A stretch of DNA of 7,201 bases from Saprospiraceae bacterium (GTDB taxonomy: Bacteria; Bacteroidota; Bacteroidia; Chitinophagales; Saprospiraceae), in contig JABDLW010000857.1 of the NCBI GenBank assembly GCA_013001805.1, forward strand, positions 1 to 7,201, read 5' to 3'. The position numbers were made by a program, and so were the translations under genes. The first letter of the stretch is position 1, and each line of letters begins with the position of its first letter. Below, one piece after another: positions 6,233 through 7,201 of this stretch. The notes under the pieces are model-generated. The model had not been told where the DNA came from. It did not search any database and saw only the letters and a list, made by a program, of their open reading frames with translations.

Positions 6233-7201
6233 ATGTCACGCAGTTGCAATCAAATGTCAAGAAGGGAAATGTTGGGGCTTTGCCGCAATGGTTTCGGTGG
6301 TGTGGCTCTCCTGGGCATGCTCGGTGGTTTAGGATTTGGAAAATCTTATGAATCAGTAACTCCTCGAAACAAATTTTTTACGAAAGCACCGCATTATACT
6401 CCCAAGGCGAATAGCGTTATTTTCCTTTACATGGATGGTGGTGTATCTCAAGTGGATTCCTTCGATCCTAAACCTCGTTTGGACCGCGAAAATGGACAAG
6501 ATCCCTATCAGAAATTCAAAGTAGATGCGACCCAATTTAACAACATCGGCAAAATCCTAAAAAGTCCCTGGTCTTTTAAACAATATGGCGAAAGCGGCAT
6601 GTGGGTTAGTGAGCTATTTCCTCACATTGCCAGTTGCGTCGATGATATTGCCTTGATACGATCCATGGTATCTGAATTTCCTGAACATACCAATGCCAAC
6701 TATTTCTTACACACGGGACATGGCCTACAGGGTCGACCAAGTATGGGGGCCTGGACCACCTACGGATTAGGTACGGAAAATCAAAATTTACCTGGTTACA
6801 TCGTTTTAGACGGAGGATTGATTCCACCGGGTGGACTTGATAACTTTAATAGTGGCTTTCTACCGGCAAGCCATCAGGCATCGATCTTTCAGGCGAGGGA
6901 AAATCCGATCGCTAACATCCGGCCATTGGAACAAGATCGCCACTTGCAACAAACCAAGATGGCCCTTGCGGAAAAAATGGATCAATCACTTCTGGGAAAA
7001 TTGGGAGATGCCGGCAAGATCGAGTCAGCTATTAAAAATTATGAACTCGCCTACTTAATGCAGTCTTCGGTCCCTGAACTGGTGGATCTGACCGGAGAAA
7101 CGGCGGCCACACGGAAGCTTTATGGATTGGATTCGGATGATCAGCATACCCGAAGCTACGGTACCCAATGTCTGATGGCAAGGAGAATGGTGGAGCAGGG
7201 G
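6233..7201 (+). CDS. DUF1501 family protein with Tat signal, N-terminal part (3' truncated by window edge)
   Basis: An open frame of 323 codons runs from ATG 6233 off the right edge; full DUF1501 proteins are commonly about 450-480 residues, so the C-terminal third is missing. The N-terminus carries a twin-arginine signal, SRREML (residues 9-14, Arg10-Arg11), followed by a glycine-rich hydrophobic stretch to about residue 36, indicating folded export by Tat. Family hallmarks follow: VIFLYMDGGVSQVDSFDPKP (62-81), then HTNANYFLHTG (152-162), GRPSMGAWTTYGLGT (167-181) and NLPGYIVLDGG. DUF1501 is, as I recall, placed in the alkaline phosphatase/sulfatase fold group, which would suggest a metal-dependent hydrolase, but no reaction is established. 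An alternative ATG at 6254 (residue 8) also keeps the RR motif. It starts 24 bases after the PSD1-family gene on the same strand. This partnering recurs in Planctomycetes and Verrucomicrobia and implies joint function. Confidence 0.93.
   Translation, partial: MSRSCNQMSRREMLGLCRNGFGGVALLGMLGGLGFGKSYESVTPRNKFFTKAPHYTPKANSVIFLYMDGGVSQVDSFDPKPRLDRENGQDPYQKFKVDATQFNNIGKILKSPWSFKQYGESGMWVSELFPHIASCVDDIALIRSMVSEFPEHTNANYFLHTGHGLQGRPSMGAWTTYGLGTENQNLPGYIVLDGGLIPPGGLDNFNSGFLPASHQASIFQARENPIANIRPLEQDRHLQQTKMALAEKMDQSLLGKLGDAGKIESAIKNYELAYLMQSSVPELVDLTGETAATRKLYGLDSDDQHTRSYGTQCLMARRMVEQG

Noticed and set aside
1..7201. Defence system, mobile element, CRISPR array or RNA gene
   Set aside because: No transposase, integrase, nuclease, toxin, repeat-spacer pattern or structured RNA signature was seen in either strand; all long frames are accounted for by conventional families.

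Overview
The window looks like ordinary chromosomal sequence from a member of the Bacteroidota, possibly a Saprospiria-like marine or aquatic lineage. The phylum inference rests on a small DUF4296-type lipoprotein, a histidine kinase of a type common in that phylum, weak or absent Shine-Dalgarno sequences, and a PSCyt1/PSCyt2/PSD1 plus DUF1501 gene pair of the kind seen in Planctomycetes, Verrucomicrobia and some Bacteroidota. The lineage below phylum is a guess. I see no rRNA, tRNA, CRISPR array, insertion sequence or phage gene.

Layout: (1) Bases 1-449, plus strand: the C-terminal half of a 3-hydroxybutyryl-CoA dehydrogenase, cut by the left edge. (2) Bases 479-3082, minus strand: a compact four-gene operon read right to left, with a SixA-like phosphohistidine phosphatase, a DUF4296-type lipoprotein, an OmpR/PhoB-type response regulator and a two-TM sensor histidine kinase. 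Every junction overlaps (TTGA, TAATG, TAATG), which points to one transcript and translational coupling. (3) Bases 3083-3187: a divergent intergenic region that should hold the promoters for both sides. (4) Bases 3188-6208, plus strand: a large exported, probably lipid-anchored, multidomain protein (PSCyt1, DUF1549, central beta-rich or lectin-like region, DUF1553) with two CxxCH motifs. (5) Bases 6233-7201, plus strand: the first 323 residues of a DUF1501 protein with a twin-arginine signal, running off the right edge.

Two functional units emerge. The minus-strand operon is a membrane signalling module in which a phosphohistidine phosphatase and a lipoprotein are made together with a kinase/regulator pair; a role for SixA or the lipoprotein in tuning that pathway is a hypothesis. 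The plus-strand pair would place a putative c-type cytochrome and a putative alkaline-phosphatase-fold protein outside the cytoplasmic membrane by different export routes. To my knowledge its biochemical function is unsettled, and it is the part of the window closest to an undescribed system. The remaining genes look like conventional members of known families.
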